A stretch of DNA of 64,000 nucleotides from PoT sp049331405 (GCF_049331405.1 NZ_CP186274.1:7316001-7380000); one strand, 5' to 3'. Shown: positions 28,263 to 37,643, counted from the first letter of the stretch. Translations and numbers: made by a program. The notes: generated by a model from the sequence alone, not told the origin.

Positions 28263-28291
28263 CGGCCCGAGGGATACGCTCCCTCGGGCCG
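28263..28291 (+). terminator. Hairpin terminator after the TIM-barrel gene
   Basis: A perfect 12-bp stem (CGGCCCGAGGGA at 28263-28274 paired with TCCCTCGGGCCG at 28280-28291) closes a 5-base loop, starting 12 bases after the stop. The run after it is T-rich but broken (CTTCGTTGATATTTCTT), so termination is likely though not textbook. Confidence 0.8.
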
Positions 28292-28340
28292 CTTCGTTGA
28301 TATTTCTTGTCGAGACGCCATTTCTCGCGGACTCTCAGCC

Positions 28341-28949
28341 ATGAAGGTCCGGCTCGCTCAGTTCACCCTCATCGCCTCGACCTTCGGGTTCTGCTGGCTC
28401 GGAATGCAGGCCGTGCATGAGCTGGGCCACGTCGTCGCGGCCTGGGTTGCGGGGGAGGCGGTCCATCGTGTGGTGCTCCACCCGCTCGTCATCTCCCGCA
28501 CCGATTTTTCGCGAGACAGGCATCCACTGCTGGTGATCTGGGGAGGCCCGGTCCTCGGCGTGATCCTCCCCCTCTTCCTGCTGGGCGTGGCGAGGCTGAG
28601 GCGATCGAGCCTCCTAATGCTCTCCCAATTCTTCGCCGGCTTTTGCCTGGTGGCCAATGGTGCCTACATCGGGATGGGATCGTTCGGCGGCGTCGGCGAT
28701 GCCGGGGATTTGGCTCGCCACGGATGCCCGCAGTGGGCGAAGATCCTTTTCGGACTGATCTGTGCCCCCGCCGGGCTTTGGCTCTGGGATGGGCTCGGGC
28801 CATGTTTCGGCCTGAAGGCATCTGCGGGACAGGTCGACCGCCTCGCCGTGCGATGGGCAGTCGGCCTGTTCCTCGGCATCGTCGTCCTGGAAATCATCGG
28901 CGGTTACGTAGGAATCCTCGGCGCCAGTGAAGAGTCTGGCGCGAGGTGA
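28341..28949 (+). CDS. Small M50-like membrane metallopeptidase
   Basis: 202 residues with about five membrane helices. Residues 26-30 are HELGH, the zinc-binding HExxH motif, placed inside or next to the first hydrophobic helix as in M50/site-2-type proteases. A later GDAGDL segment may give the third zinc ligand. The protein is shorter than RseP-type proteases and has no PDZ domain, so it belongs to the small peptidase-like M50 relatives. No substrate gene is evident beside it. Start at ATG 28341. Confidence 0.72.
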   Translation: MKVRLAQFTLIASTFGFCWLGMQAVHELGHVVAAWVAGEAVHRVVLHPLVISRTDFSRDRHPLLVIWGGPVLGVILPLFLLGVARLRRSSLLMLSQFFAGFCLVANGAYIGMGSFGGVGDAGDLARHGCPQWAKILFGLICAPAGLWLWDGLGPCFGLKASAGQVDRLAVRWAVGLFLGIVVLEIIGGYVGILGASEESGAR

Positions 28950-28964
28950 AAACTAGCCAATGTG

Positions 28965-30380
28965 TCACAGGCCCGGCTTATCCTTGGCCGGGTCGTTAGT
29001 GGGCTGGGCCGGCTTGCGGGGCTGGCCGGGGCCACCCATGGCGCGCGATCGTCCCTGACGCCTGGGGAGTGGGCCGTCGAGGAGGGCGTCGAAGATGGTG
29101 ATGGCCATCTCGTCGGTGGTCTGCTCGCCGTAGGTCACCGCCTTGGGGGGCTGGCTGGGATTGGCGGGGTTGTCTGAGGAGTTATCGTAGGTCCAGCGGC
29201 CTTCGATCTTCGTCCCCGCGGGGAGATGGAAGGGCTCGGCGTACTCGTAGTAGTTCTGCCAGTTGAAGTCCCAGTCGTTGATGGTGATGAGGGGCTTCGT
29301 CGATCCGTCGGGGAGGGTCGCGGTCATCTTCACCGTGCGGCCGATCAGGTGCATGTGGGGGAAGACGCCGAACATCTTGAGGCCGATCGGCAGCGTGATC
29401 GACTTGGTGACGACGTACTCCTTGTCTCCCGGTTTGATGCGGATGCCCTCGTCATTCATGATGATGAATTCGAGGCGGCTCTTCGGCTTTTGGTCCGTGA
29501 AGTGGAGCCCGATCGACGACTGCTCCAGCTCTTCCTTCCCGCTGGGATGAAGGTGGAGTTGGAGGACCAGGCTGACGCCCTGGGGCCACTCGGCGGCCAG
29601 GTCGCTGGGGAGCGGGCGAGGCACCATGCCGGGGGTCCAGAAGGCCAAGGGCCCCGGCAGGAGCTGGCCGGGAGGGGCCAGGCCGCTCAGGAAGCTCTTG
29701 CCGTCCCCTTCCTTCAGTTTGGCCTCGGCGACCGGCTTCGGCAGCATGGTCAGCACCGCGTGATGGACGATCTTGCGGTTCCCGGGGCGGTATTCGACAG
29801 ACTCGATGAACTTGCCGGCGGGGATTTCCAGCGGGATCACGAAGCAGCGGTATTCGTCGTCCCCCTCGGCCTTGAAGTTGTAGGCCTCCGCCATCTTCAG
29901 GACCATGTCGGGCTCGCCGAGTTGCCAGCCGGTGGCGAACTTCGGGGTCGCGGGCAGGTCGGCGGGATTGCCTTCGGGGGCTCCGTCCTTCACCCATTTA
30001 CCGATCAGGGCGACCTGCTCGTCGCTCAGTCGCCGGGAGTCGGCGAAATGCCCCGAGCCCGGCTCGGCCTTCCAGGGGGGCATGGTCCGGTCTTCGATCA
30101 CCATCTTGATGAGCTCCGCACGCTTGCTGGCGTCGCGATAGGTGAGCAAGGGGAACGGGGCGACCTCGCCCGGCCGGTGGCACGTCGCGCATCGCTCGAA
30201 GACGAGCGGGGCGATGTCCTTGTTGAACGTGACGGGCTTGTTCGCCTCGTTAGCGGCCTTTTCAGTCGGGGCATCCTCTGCGCGAAGCTCCGCGGCGAAG
30301 GATCCGACATTACAAAGACACGCCAAGGCTAATAAGTATGCAGACGTGTGGCGGCAAAGCGGCAATGGACGCGTCGGCAT
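28965..30380 (-). CDS. Secreted cytochrome c / copper monooxygenase-like protein
   Basis: 471 residues with a signal peptide (residues 1-30, LLALACLCNVGSFAA). A haem c site CATCH sits at 64-68, and the first ~130 residues look like a planctomycete-type c domain (RTMPPWKAEPGSGHF). The second part resembles the two-domain copper type II monooxygenases: paired His in KIVHHAVLTM, HLHPSG and PHMHLIGRTVK, placed as in the peptidylglycine-hydroxylating family. The tail is Pro/Arg-rich. It could oxidise a periplasmic substrate with electrons passed through its own haem; no experiment supports a specific one. ATG at 30380; the gene runs toward the M50 gene and ends 15 bases from its stop. Confidence 0.8.
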   Translation of the reverse strand: MPTRPLPLCRHTSAYLLALACLCNVGSFAAELRAEDAPTEKAANEANKPVTFNKDIAPLVFERCATCHRPGEVAPFPLLTYRDASKRAELIKMVIEDRTMPPWKAEPGSGHFADSRRLSDEQVALIGKWVKDGAPEGNPADLPATPKFATGWQLGEPDMVLKMAEAYNFKAEGDDEYRCFVIPLEIPAGKFIESVEYRPGNRKIVHHAVLTMLPKPVAEAKLKEGDGKSFLSGLAPPGQLLPGPLAFWTPGMVPRPLPSDLAAEWPQGVSLVLQLHLHPSGKEELEQSSIGLHFTDQKPKSRLEFIIMNDEGIRIKPGDKEYVVTKSITLPIGLKMFGVFPHMHLIGRTVKMTATLPDGSTKPLITINDWDFNWQNYYEYAEPFHLPAGTKIEGRWTYDNSSDNPANPSQPPKAVTYGEQTTDEMAITIFDALLDGPLPRRQGRSRAMGGPGQPRKPAQPTNDPAKDKPGL

Positions 30381-30744
30381 GGATGGCGATGACCTCGTTA
30401 TACGGCGAAGAACTCGATGATTTCAAGGCGGCCGGGGCTGCACTCATAGTACTCGATTTCAGGGGGATTTGTTTCAAGGAGCGGGGATTCCGCGTAAGAA
30501 TTCGGAGAAGAAATCGTGAGATTTCCGTTCGAAGGAGAACCGTCCTCCGGACCCATCTCGAGGCTCGCACGAAATCGCTCGGTGACTCCTAAGACGCGCG
30601 TGGGGTGGATCGTTATGACCTTGAGAGGCGTCTAAAACAGGAGGAGGGAGCGGCCCTGGGGTCTCGTGGCGTTCCGCTCCCATCGCCGAGTTCGAGCCGT
30701 CTTCACGTCGCAAGGTTTTGCCCCGCAGACGGATGGAGTTTGCC
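30381..30744. other. Divergent intergenic region
   Basis: About 364 bases between the cytochrome/copper protein gene and the VIT-VWA gene. It must hold two promoters. The middle is AT-richer (GAAGAAATCGTGAGATTTCC near 30510), but I do not see a confident promoter or any gene. Confidence 0.4.
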
Positions 30745-33084
30745 ATGATTCGAAGCATCGGGCGTGCTTTCCTTCTGGTCGGGTTGGCCCAGATGGCCTG
30801 GGTGCAGGCCGTGTGGGCTCAAGGGCTGATCGTCGATCGTCGCGTGACGGTCCCGATCGCTCGGTCCTATGAGATTCGCGAGGTGAGCGTCGACGCTCGC
30901 ATCCGCGACCAGATTGCCGAGGTCCAGGTCTCGCAGACCTTCCACAACCCAGGCTCCGTCCAGCTCGAGTCCGAGTACCTCTTCCCCCTGCCCAAGGATG
31001 GGGCGATCCAGAACTTCGTACTGCTCGTCGACGGCAAGGAGATGCCCGGCCGCTTGCTGACGAAGGAGGAGGCTCGTCGGATCTACGAGGAGATCGTGAG
31101 GAGCCGTCGCGACCCCGCACTGCTCGAATACATGGGGCGAGGCCTCTACCGCACGAGCGTCTTCCCGATTCCGCCCGGGGCCGACCGCAAGGTCACGATG
31201 CGCTACAACCAGATTTGCAAGCGTGACCGGGAGATCGTCGAGTTCGCCTACCCCTTCAGTACGCAGAAGTTCACCGCGAAGCCGATCGCCCGCCTGAGCC
31301 TCGACCTCCGGATCGAAAGCAAGGACCCCATCAAATCCATCTACAGCCCGACCTCCGACGCCACGATCGACCGCAGCAGTGAGCACGAGGCGAAGATCCA
31401 TCTGGACCGGCGCGACGTCATCCCCGACCGCGACTTCCGCCTGATCTACACCCTCTCGGAAGGCGCCGTGGGGGCGAGCGTCCTCAGCTATCGGCCGACC
31501 GGCTCGGAGGACGGCTACTTCCTGATGCTGGCCAGCCCGGAGATCAAGCGGGCCGATGTCAAGCCACAGCCCAAGACCGTCATCTTCGTGCTGGATCGGT
31601 CGGGCTCGATGGCGGGTAAGAAGATCGAGCAGGCCCGCAAGGCGCTCCAGTTCGTCCTGGCCAACCTACGCGACGACGACCTCTTCAACATCGTGGCCTA
31701 TGACGATCGCGTCGACCTCTTCCAGCCCGAGTTGCAACGCTACTCCCCCTCCACGCGTCGCGACGCCGAGCGCTACGTCGACAAGATCCGCGAAGGGGGC
31801 GCGACCAACATCGACTCGGCCCTCAAAACCGCCGTCGCGATGGTGAAGGACAACACCCGACCGAGCTACGTCCTCTTCCTCACCGATGGCCTGCCGACGG
31901 CCGGCGAGACGAACGAACTCAAGATTGCCGAGAACAGCCGCGGTGCGAACGCCTCGCACGTGAAGATCTTCTCCTTCGGCGTCGGCTACGACGTGAACGC
32001 CCGCCTGCTCGACCGCCTGAGCGGCGGGAACCAGGGGACGAGCGAGTACGTAAAACCCGACGAGGATATCGAGGCCCACGTCGCCCGCTTCTACAGCAAG
32101 CTCACGAGCCCGATCCTCACGGATATCAAGGTGGCCTTCGGCGAGACCGACATCAACCGCACCTATCCTCGCGACATCCCCGACCTCTTCGAAGGGGGCC
32201 AGCTCATCCTCGTCGGCCGATACCGCCAGGGGGGCAAGACCTCGATCAAGGTCAACGGCAAGGTCGGCGGAGACTCTCGCCAGTTCGACTTCTCCACCGA
32301 GCTCGCCTCGTCCGACCGGGGCGGAAGTTATGACTTCATCGAACGCATCTGGGCGACGCGCCGCGTCGGGGCGATCATCGACCAGATCGACCTCCACGGC
32401 CAGAACAAGGAACTCATCGACGAGCTGGTTGCACTCAGCCAGAAATACGGCATCCTGACCCCTTACACATCGTTCCTGGCCGACGAGACGGTCCCCTTGC
32501 ACGCGGCGACCGAGAATCGAGCCCGGGCCGCCCGGTCGCTCGATCAACTCTCCGTCGTCAGCGGGGCGGCGGGAGTCAATCAACGCTCTGCGAAACAGTT
32601 CTACATGGAAGCCAAGTCCGTCGGGGATGGACAGGCGCCAACGGCATATTCCCCGGCTCTTTCCAACGCAGGGCAGAGCAAGGGTGCCATGGCCGGGATG
32701 CAACCACAGCCCCGTGGTGCGATGATGGGTGGCCTTGGCAGGATGGCCGGGCAAAGTGCTGACAAGCGATCGGCCGATCGCAGAAAGGCCGGTCCGGTTC
32801 TGTTCGCCGAGGCCTTTGAGCCCCAGGGCCAGGCGGCTTCGAACGCCCTCGCCGTCCGCCAGGCCGGGTCCAAGACCTTCTACCGTCGCCAGGATCGCTG
32901 GGTCGACTCAACCGTGACGCCCGAGGAGGATCTGAAGGCCAAGGTCATCCGCCAGTTCAGCGACGAATACTTCGAGCTCGCCCGGTCCCAGAAGGCCGAG
33001 TTCAACCAGTACCTCGCCTTCGAGGAACCCGTCACCATCAAGCTCGACGACCAGGTCTATCGGTTCGACCCTCCGACCCCCTGA
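30745..33084 (+). CDS. VIT-VWA domain protein (inter-alpha-trypsin inhibitor heavy chain-like), exported
   Basis: 779 residues from ATG 30745 (MIRSIGRAFLLVGLAQ, signal peptide to about residue 26), chosen for the GGAG 8 nt upstream; ATG at 30733 is possible. Residues about 30-165 are a VIT domain (VQVSQTFHNPGSVQLESEY, LPKDGAIQNFVL). A VWA domain follows with metal site DRSGS at 284-288 and LFLTDGLPTAGE. Next come the C-terminal beta region typical of such proteins and a Gln/Gly/Met-rich stretch. These proteins bind extracellular partners in a divalent-metal-dependent way. There is no membrane anchor at the C-terminus, so it is probably periplasmic or secreted. Confidence 0.88.
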   Translation: MIRSIGRAFLLVGLAQMAWVQAVWAQGLIVDRRVTVPIARSYEIREVSVDARIRDQIAEVQVSQTFHNPGSVQLESEYLFPLPKDGAIQNFVLLVDGKEMPGRLLTKEEARRIYEEIVRSRRDPALLEYMGRGLYRTSVFPIPPGADRKVTMRYNQICKRDREIVEFAYPFSTQKFTAKPIARLSLDLRIESKDPIKSIYSPTSDATIDRSSEHEAKIHLDRRDVIPDRDFRLIYTLSEGAVGASVLSYRPTGSEDGYFLMLASPEIKRADVKPQPKTVIFVLDRSGSMAGKKIEQARKALQFVLANLRDDDLFNIVAYDDRVDLFQPELQRYSPSTRRDAERYVDKIREGGATNIDSALKTAVAMVKDNTRPSYVLFLTDGLPTAGETNELKIAENSRGANASHVKIFSFGVGYDVNARLLDRLSGGNQGTSEYVKPDEDIEAHVARFYSKLTSPILTDIKVAFGETDINRTYPRDIPDLFEGGQLILVGRYRQGGKTSIKVNGKVGGDSRQFDFSTELASSDRGGSYDFIERIWATRRVGAIIDQIDLHGQNKELIDELVALSQKYGILTPYTSFLADETVPLHAATENRARAARSLDQLSVVSGAAGVNQRSAKQFYMEAKSVGDGQAPTAYSPALSNAGQSKGAMAGMQPQPRGAMMGGLGRMAGQSADKRSADRRKAGPVLFAEAFEPQGQAASNALAVRQAGSKTFYRRQDRWVDSTVTPEEDLKAKVIRQFSDEYFELARSQKAEFNQYLAFEEPVTIKLDDQVYRFDPPTP

Positions 33085-33118
33085 TCGGATCGAACCGCCT
33101 CGGGCAAGGACGCCCCCC

Positions 33119-33823
33119 TCATTTCTTGATGGCAAAGACCGAGACGATCTCGGGCCGGATGACCTTCTCGCCAGCCCGGTACCCCTTGCGGTGCCGGGCC
33201 GCAATCGTCTTGCCGAGGCTCGGATCCTCGGTGGGCGTGGTCGAGACGGCTCGCTGGCGACGAGGGTCGAACGATTCACCCTCGCAGGCGAACGGCTCGA
33301 CCCCCTGCCTGTAGAGGACGTCGTCGATCCCCTGCTGGAAGCCCCGCATCAATTCGACGAGCTGCCCCGTTTCTCCCTCGGCCCCCTGCCTCGACTCGAC
33401 GATCTTGCCGATGTCGTCGTGGAGCTGGATCAGGTCGACGAAGACGGGACGCATCACGTTGAGCAGCAGATCCTGTTTGTACTCCTGCAACTCGGCATGG
33501 AGCCGGTCGACGACCTTCTCGCGCGTGGCCTCGGCGCGGATCTCTCGCTCGAACATGGTCTGCAGTGAGTCCAGTTTGCGGTGGAGCGCGTCCCCCAGGC
33601 TGGCGAGCGAATCGGCCGTTGCCAGGTCGGGCCCGGCGAATCCGACCGGGAATGCGGCCGGCTCTCCGGAGGATGGTAACTGGGCCGTGAGCTCGTCGTC
33701 AGTCGCGATCGACTCAACCACAGGAGCCGGGACGACGAAGGCGACCTCGGCCTCGCCTTCCGGGGTCGGTTCGGCCGCGACCGGCAGCACTTCCGCATCC
33801 TCGGGACGTAGCTCGTCGGACAT
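33119..33823 (-). CDS. grpE: GrpE-like nucleotide exchange factor
   Basis: About 234 residues from ATG 33823 (MSDELRPEDAEVL). An acidic, low-complexity N-terminus is followed by the long coiled-coil expected of GrpE (LHRKLDSLQTMFEREIRAE, VDRLHAELQEYKQDLLL). The C-terminal beta wing ends HRKGYRAGEKVIRPEIVSV, which matches the KGYxxxxxVIRPA signature. GrpE releases ADP from Hsp70. It lies directly after a GTPase gene and 6 kb from the two unusual Hsp70 genes, with no dnaK or dnaJ next to it, so it may serve those special chaperones; this is inference. A GTG at 33898 abutting the GTPase stop is an alternative start. Confidence 0.82.
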   Translation of the reverse strand: MSDELRPEDAEVLPVAAEPTPEGEAEVAFVVPAPVVESIATDDELTAQLPSSGEPAAFPVGFAGPDLATADSLASLGDALHRKLDSLQTMFEREIRAEATREKVVDRLHAELQEYKQDLLLNVMRPVFVDLIQLHDDIGKIVESRQGAEGETGQLVELMRGFQQGIDDVLYRQGVEPFACEGESFDPRRQRAVSTTPTEDPSLGKTIAARHRKGYRAGEKVIRPEIVSVFAIKK

Positions 33824-33898
33824 GATCGATCGCTCGGGCCGAGCCCGACTCCGCTGGGCAGGGTGTCGTTCGAAGGAAGGGGCGACATGCCCATCCAC

Positions 33899-35188
33899 TC
33901 ATCTTGGTCCGGGACGCCTGGATTCGAGTTGATCCATCACCTTTTGCTTCCGCAAGAGCCAGAGGACGGGCCGCTCGACCAGCAAGGGGGTGGGGAGCGG
34001 CTGGGGTTCGTCGTCGCGATCCTGGGCCGCATCCCCCAGCGTCGAGCAGGCGAAGCACCGATGGTTGGGGAAGTGCACGTCCAGATGCTCCAGGAAACCG
34101 GTCGCCCCCCAATGCCGGAGCGCGGATTGCACCTCGTCATGGATCGCCTGGTCGAGCCCGAGGCTCGGCCTTGATTCGGGGACCCCGCACGCCCACTCGT
34201 ATAACTTCGTCCCCTTGGGCAGGAGTCTACCCCAGCGGTCGAGCTTGTTCAGGACGATGGCCAGCGGGGTCTTCGTAGGGGTGTTCGGAAAGAACGTCGC
34301 GAGCTTGCGGATGTCGTTCAAATAATCGGCGAGGGGGACGCGGCGTTCCTTTTCGGTGAGATGGAGCCGAGGGTCGTGCGCCACAGCGCGTAACCTCAAA
34401 GGATCTATGAGGAACAAGAGCCCCTTCGCCCGGCCGACGTATTCGGCCTCATTGCGAAGCAGGTCAAGATTCTCCTCCCAGTCCTCGCCCGACGTGTCGA
34501 AGAACGAGAGGATGGCGCCTGACCGTTTCGCTCGATTGCCCTGAAACACCAGCGGATCCAAGATGGAACGATCGACCTTGAGACTCAGTGTCGGCGCGTG
34601 GCTATGACGCCTCGCCCTTTCGTCTCCAACTCCAAGATCGCTGAGTCCATAGGTCTGGTCATGGTAATCGCGGGCGTAGCGCTCCCGTGTCTCATCGGTG
34701 ACGGTGCTGAGGACGAAACCGAGGTCGGGGCCGACGTGGTTGTCGAGCTCGTTGATCAGTACCGAGAGGAACGTCGTCTTTCCCACCGACTCCGGGCCGA
34801 CGACGACGACCTGCGCGGAGCGCAAAGTCACGGCCGAGTCGGGCAAATGGCGATGGCAAGACGGGCAGAGGCGGTAGTCGGCCGGCTGGCCGCATTCGCG
34901 GCAAGGCAATGAGTTCGGCAGGAGGAGGCGGTCGAGGTGACGCTTCCAGGCTCGGCTGCGATCCTCGATCGGTACGATCCACCAGGGGGTCTTGAGCCCG
35001 GCCCCGACCGTCCTGCGGCCGTGGGCGGTCCTGGAGAAGATGGGATCGGGGACCATCCGCGTATGATCATTTTTGCAGATGGGAGAGTTGCAGCGCAGAT
35101 GGATTTCGAAAGCGGTGAAGCGTTCGAGGCAGAAGGGGCACGTCACTCGACGCCAGGGGGCGAGTCGCGTCAACAGATCCAGGGGCAT
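33899..35188 (-). CDS. Zinc-ribbon TRAFAC-type GTPase
   Basis: 429 residues. The N-terminal ~115 residues hold Cys pairs (CPFC at 17-20, CRECG at 96-100, CPSC at 108-111), suggesting zinc ribbons. A P-loop GPESVGKTTF spans 131-140, FFDTSGED is the likely G3 region, and IVLNKLDRWG is the G4 NKxD motif, so this is a GTPase rather than an ATPase. The C-terminus has a further Cys (FACSTLGD) and a basic end. No close housekeeping family fits. The gene is followed at once by grpE, so a chaperone-linked role is plausible. ATG at 35188. Confidence 0.78.
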   Translation of the reverse strand: MPLDLLTRLAPWRRVTCPFCLERFTAFEIHLRCNSPICKNDHTRMVPDPIFSRTAHGRRTVGAGLKTPWWIVPIEDRSRAWKRHLDRLLLPNSLPCRECGQPADYRLCPSCHRHLPDSAVTLRSAQVVVVGPESVGKTTFLSVLINELDNHVGPDLGFVLSTVTDETRERYARDYHDQTYGLSDLGVGDERARRHSHAPTLSLKVDRSILDPLVFQGNRAKRSGAILSFFDTSGEDWEENLDLLRNEAEYVGRAKGLLFLIDPLRLRAVAHDPRLHLTEKERRVPLADYLNDIRKLATFFPNTPTKTPLAIVLNKLDRWGRLLPKGTKLYEWACGVPESRPSLGLDQAIHDEVQSALRHWGATGFLEHLDVHFPNHRCFACSTLGDAAQDRDDEPQPLPTPLLVERPVLWLLRKQKVMDQLESRRPGPR

Positions 35189-35492
35189 CTCGCACCCTTC
35201 GGAGCCGGGTTGGGACGAGCACCGGGTCGACGTTTCTCTCGATGAAGACCGCGAGATCCCGGTTGCCTCGTCTCGCCTGCCTGGGGATCCATCGTGTCGC
35301 AGCGACGTTCGCCTTTCAACCCAGAGCCCTTTGATTTTGCGGGGAACGACCGAAGTTAAACCTTGCCGCTCGGGTCGCCTTGAGGCCCTTGTGTCGCCGA
35401 CTCACTTGGATACACTAAGAGGCCTTAAATTCTGGCGTGCGTGGACCTTCAATCAGGTCCTTCTTCATCGACCATTTCGGAGGGTGCGTAAC
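35189..35492. other. Intergenic region, GTPase to DUF1080 gene
   Basis: About 304 bases between divergent genes. A weak promoter-like pair (TTGTGT, 16 bases, TACACT, around 35390-35417) points toward the DUF1080 gene but is poor and unconfirmed. Nothing else is visible. Confidence 0.35.
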
Positions 35493-36179
35493 ATGCCCCG
35501 ACTTTCCCTGGCGATCGGCATTTGTCTCGGGGCGTCGTTCGCGGCGTTGGCCCGGGCAGAGACCCCCAACGATTCGTCATTGGGTGCGAAGCCCCCGGGG
35601 GGCGCGGTCGTCCTCTTCGGCGGCGACAGCCTGAAGGACTGGACCGGGCAGGACGGCAAGAGCCCTGCCCCCTGGGTCGTGGAGGACGGGGCCTTCATCG
35701 TGAAACCGAGGAGCGGCGGGATCCGCACGAAGGAGACCTTCGGCGACTTCCAGCTCCACATTGAGTTCAACATCCCCTACATGCCCGAAGCCAAGGGGCA
35801 GGCCCGCGGCAACAGCGGCGTCTACCTCGGAGGGATCTATGAACTCCAGGTCCTCGACTCATACGGGCTCGAGCTCAAGTACGACGACTGCGGCGCCATC
35901 TACAAGCAGATAATTCCGAAGGTCAACGCCTGCAAGCCCCCCAAGCAGTGGCAGACCTATGACGTGACCTTCCACAAGGCCAAGGTCGAGGGGGGCAAGG
36001 TCGTCAAGAAGGCCCGCGTCACCGTCATCCACAACGGGATCAAGACGATCGACGACGCCGAGATCGAGATGACCCCGGGGGGCGTCGACGTCCCCGTCGG
36101 TTTCGATGGCCCGATCTATCTCCAGGACCACGGCAACGAGGTCAAGTTCCGCAACGTCTGGATCAAGCCCATCAACTGA
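35493..36179 (+). CDS. Secreted DUF1080 (3-keto-glycoside hydrolase-like) protein
   Basis: 228 residues from ATG 35493, with GGAGGG 9 nt upstream and a signal peptide (MPRLSLAIGICLGASFAALARA). The body is the beta-sandwich DUF1080 fold: GDSLKDWTGQDG, DFQLHIEFNIPY, NSGVYLGGIYELQVLDSYG and IYLQDHGNEVKFRNVWIKP. This family is common in planctomycetes, and some members hydrolyse 3-keto-disaccharides. The exact substrate here is unknown. It is monocistronic as far as can be seen. Confidence 0.88.
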   Translation: MPRLSLAIGICLGASFAALARAETPNDSSLGAKPPGGAVVLFGGDSLKDWTGQDGKSPAPWVVEDGAFIVKPRSGGIRTKETFGDFQLHIEFNIPYMPEAKGQARGNSGVYLGGIYELQVLDSYGLELKYDDCGAIYKQIIPKVNACKPPKQWQTYDVTFHKAKVEGGKVVKKARVTVIHNGIKTIDDAEIEMTPGGVDVPVGFDGPIYLQDHGNEVKFRNVWIKPIN

Positions 36180-36310
36180 GGTGGTCTTGGCCCGCCGACT
36201 CGGCCGGATTGCCTCGGTTCCAAGGGGCAGTCCGGTCGTTCTGCTTCGACAGCTTCTAGACTCTCAAAATTCACGGAACTGCATCTCCTCGTGATCGGAG
36301 TACGTCGTCC

Positions 36311-37462
36311 ATGCTGACCGCAGAGGGTTGCGCCGCCCGTCGGAAGCGTCTCTGGGATCATCTGCCGTCGCCCTGTGATGTGCTGATATTGGCTGACCCT
36401 CAACACCTCATTTATTTCGCCAATTATGCACAATCACCTTTCGTCTTCCGTACCTCGGACGCCGGCGCATTCCTGATCCTGGAGCCTGGGAAGGCGACGC
36501 TGGTCTCCGACAACGTGAGCGAGCCCTTCTGGGAAGGCGCCGCCGTCGACGAGGTCGTGGCCCCGGTCTGGTATGAGGCCAAGAGTTCGGCCGGGCATCG
36601 GCAAGGGGTTCGACTCGCCGCGGCGATTGAAGTCCTGAATCGGAGCCCTCACGCTCGCGTCGGCGTGGAGATGGCGTCTGTCCCCGTCGGACTCGTCGAG
36701 GCCCTGCGGAGCAAGAACCCCGGGCTCGAACTGGTCGACCTCGACCCGGTCATCCGGCCGCTGCGTCGGGCCAAGGATGCCGACGAACTTGCGATCCTCC
36801 GCAAGTCGATGAAAGCCGGCGAGGCCGCCCAGGCTGCGGCGCTCGAGCGGGTGAAGCCCGGCATGACCGAACTCGCCGTCTTCGAACTGATCCAGCAGGC
36901 TGCGATCGATGCCATCGACGAGCAAGCCCTCGTCTACGGCGACTTCGTCTCCGGGCCTCGCTGCGAGATCGAGAAGGGCGGGATTCCCAGCACCCGCGTC
37001 ATTCAGAAAGGCGAGCTATTGATGCTCGACTTTTCCGTGGTCGTCTTCGGCTATCGGGGCGACTTCACGAATACCTTCGCCGTTGGGGGTGAGCCGACCC
37101 CTCGCCAGCGCGAGCTTTTCCAGGCCTGCGTCGATTCCATCAAGGCCGGCGAAAAAGTCCTGAAAGCGGGAGTCGCCTGCCGCGACGTCGACGCCGCCGT
37201 GCGTGGCCACCTCGCCGACCTGGGCCTGGCTCACGCCTTCCCGAGCCACACGGGTCACGGCCTCGGCCTAGGGCATCCCGATCCGCCCTACCTCGTCCCC
37301 GAGAGCACCGAGACTCTCATTGCCGGGGACGTCGTCGCGCTGGAGCCGGGCCTCTATATCGAGGGCGAAGGGGGCATGCGGTTTGAGCGGAATTACCTCA
37401 TCACGCCGACCGGGTACGAAACCCTGTCGAACCACAAGCTCGAGATTTCGCAGGGAAAATGA
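36311..37462 (+). CDS. M24 family Xaa-Pro dipeptidase/aminopeptidase
   Basis: 383 residues with the two-domain layout of prolidases: a creatinase-like N-terminal domain to about 150 and a pita-bread metallopeptidase domain after it. All five metal ligands can be placed: Asp240 (LMLDFSV), Asp251 (YRGDFTNTF), His316 (HTGHGLGLGH), Glu345 (ALEPGLY) and Glu359 (MRFERN). It should cleave Xaa-Pro bonds in the cytoplasm. ATG 36311 is preceded by GGAG about 10 nt away. A large inverted repeat follows the gene. Confidence 0.92.
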   Translation: MLTAEGCAARRKRLWDHLPSPCDVLILADPQHLIYFANYAQSPFVFRTSDAGAFLILEPGKATLVSDNVSEPFWEGAAVDEVVAPVWYEAKSSAGHRQGVRLAAAIEVLNRSPHARVGVEMASVPVGLVEALRSKNPGLELVDLDPVIRPLRRAKDADELAILRKSMKAGEAAQAAALERVKPGMTELAVFELIQQAAIDAIDEQALVYGDFVSGPRCEIEKGGIPSTRVIQKGELLMLDFSVVVFGYRGDFTNTFAVGGEPTPRQRELFQACVDSIKAGEKVLKAGVACRDVDAAVRGHLADLGLAHAFPSHTGHGLGLGHPDPPYLVPESTETLIAGDVVALEPGLYIEGEGGMRFERNYLITPTGYETLSNHKLEISQGK

Positions 37463-37503
37463 CGCCTGCTTCGGCGTCATAGCCTCGACGAAAACGTGAA
37501 ATA

Positions 37504-37574
37504 GACGATGGGCAGCTCCGATCTCACATCGCATGTCCGAGAGGACCTGCGGGAGATCGGAACTGCCCATCGTC
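37504..37574. repeat. Inverted repeat, likely bidirectional terminator
   Basis: Two 22-base arms (37504-37525 and 37553-37574) pair with a single G-T mismatch around a 27-base loop that itself can fold (GTCC-GAGA-GGAC). It lies between the converging ends of the M24 peptidase and thiol peroxidase genes. A shorter hairpin at the very end of the peptidase gene (ATGACGCC with GGCGTCAT) precedes it. There is no T tract. Confidence 0.7.
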
Positions 37575-37643
37575 GCATTCCATGAGCCCGAGAAAGAGGG
37601 TGGCCTCGGGGCCATCCTCTTTCCCTGGCGGCAGGATGTAAGA

